26,349 nucleotides of DNA, from the NCBI GenBank assembly GCA_964575715.1, contig CAZNSG010000094.1:1-26349 (forward strand). Direction: 5' to 3'. The position numbers and the translations under genes are program-made. A model generated the notes under the pieces. The model did no database searches and was not told the DNA's origin. It saw only the letters and a list, made by a program, of their open reading frames with translations. Shown piece after piece: positions 26,082-26,349 of the stretch (position 1 is the stretch's first letter; each line of letters opens with the position of its first letter). This DNA comes from PNAI01 sp964575715 (GTDB lineage: Bacteria; Pseudomonadota; Alphaproteobacteria; Rhizobiales; Xanthobacteraceae).

Positions 26082-26225
26082 CCCTCGCCCCGCTTGCGGG
26101 GAGAGGGTGGCGAAGTCGAGCGAAAGCGAGACGAGCCGGGTGAGGGGCGCTTCCAAACGTTCAGACTCGCGAGAACGCCCCCTCACCCGACCTCGCTTCG
26201 CTCGGTCGACCTCTCCCCGCAAGCG
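26082..26225. repeat. Long palindromic intergenic repeat, truncated at its right end
   Basis: Same architecture as the element at 4075-4214: an end hairpin (ccctcgccccgcttgcgggg and gagagggtgg), a central part with gccgggtgagggg and cccctcacccg, and a second end hairpin. The right end stops at ccgcaagcgg instead of continuing to ggagaggg, and the following bases lead into the transposase gene. Confidence 0.85.
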
Positions 26226-26235
26226 GCTATCGGAT

Positions 26236-26349
26236 TCACACATGTTGAAGCCTCAGCGTAGCCCCGTACTTGATGCGCTGGAAGTCGTCGAGGCCCCGGC
26301 GCATCACTTGCGGCCCTGGTTTGCCGTAATAGCCTGTCCAGCCGCCGAG
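26236..26349 (-). CDS. C-terminal end of a probable IS4-type transposase (cut by the right edge)
   Basis: The minus strand is open from the window edge to a TGA at 26236, giving 37 residues that begin LGGWTGYYGKPGPQVMRRGL and end TLRLQHV. The L-G-G-W-x-G-Y-x-x-K-P-G-P and R-G-L pattern is typical of the C-terminal end of IS4-family DDE transposases. The catalytic residues lie outside the window. The gene end abuts a broken palindromic repeat, which fits the edge of an inserted element. Confidence 0.65.
   Translation of the reverse strand, partial: LGGWTGYYGKPGPQVMRRGLDDFQRIKYGATLRLQHV

Overview
This window reads as chromosome of a GC-rich alphaproteobacterium, most likely order Hyphomicrobiales (Rhizobiales) near the Bradyrhizobium/Xanthobacter-type families. 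The support is the order purC-purS-purQ-purL-bolA-grxD, a DUF1476 (zeta-type F1-ATPase inhibitor) gene, an eukaryote-like NADP isocitrate dehydrogenase, a recA gene with an alphaproteobacterial GTTC-N7-GTTC SOS box, and many intergenic palindromic repeats of the kind common in these genomes. Family assignments come from motif recognition only; no database search was possible.

Layout. Positions 1-1130 hold the 3' end of rpsD and two tandem 77-residue membrane proteins that look like paralogues. Positions 1179-6648 (minus strand) are the purine block: purC, purS, a small secreted cysteine protein wedged between purS and purQ, purQ, purL, then bolA and the monothiol glutaredoxin grxD. Positions 6969-14399 carry housekeeping genes: DUF1476, a TrmJ-like tRNA methyltransferase fused to a DUF559 nuclease-fold domain, icd, alaS and recA. 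The recA promoter and LexA site can be read directly.

From about 14.5 kb the window becomes accessory in character. Two small secreted proteins share a cysteine tail and flank a GDCCVxC-type cysteine-rich protein. They are followed by a catabolic-looking set: two orphan Bug/TctC substrate-binding proteins without TctA/TctB, a kynurenine-formamidase-like alpha/beta hydrolase, a luciferase-like flavin oxidoreductase and an amidohydrolase-2 enzyme that overlaps one of the binding proteins by 4 nt. A small membrane-protein gene at 18.4 kb appears split by a run of eight T.

From 22.6 kb a phosphate module reads on the minus strand: DUF47 (PhoU-like), Pit transporter, and a NUDIX hydrolase that overlaps pit by 4 nt. 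A TauE/SafE-type permease and a small periplasmic cysteine protein follow. The right edge holds the C-terminus of a probable IS4-type transposase, which seems to have landed in a long palindromic repeat. Several repeat families recur between genes, and two copies of one double-hairpin element differ by paired changes that keep the stem intact.
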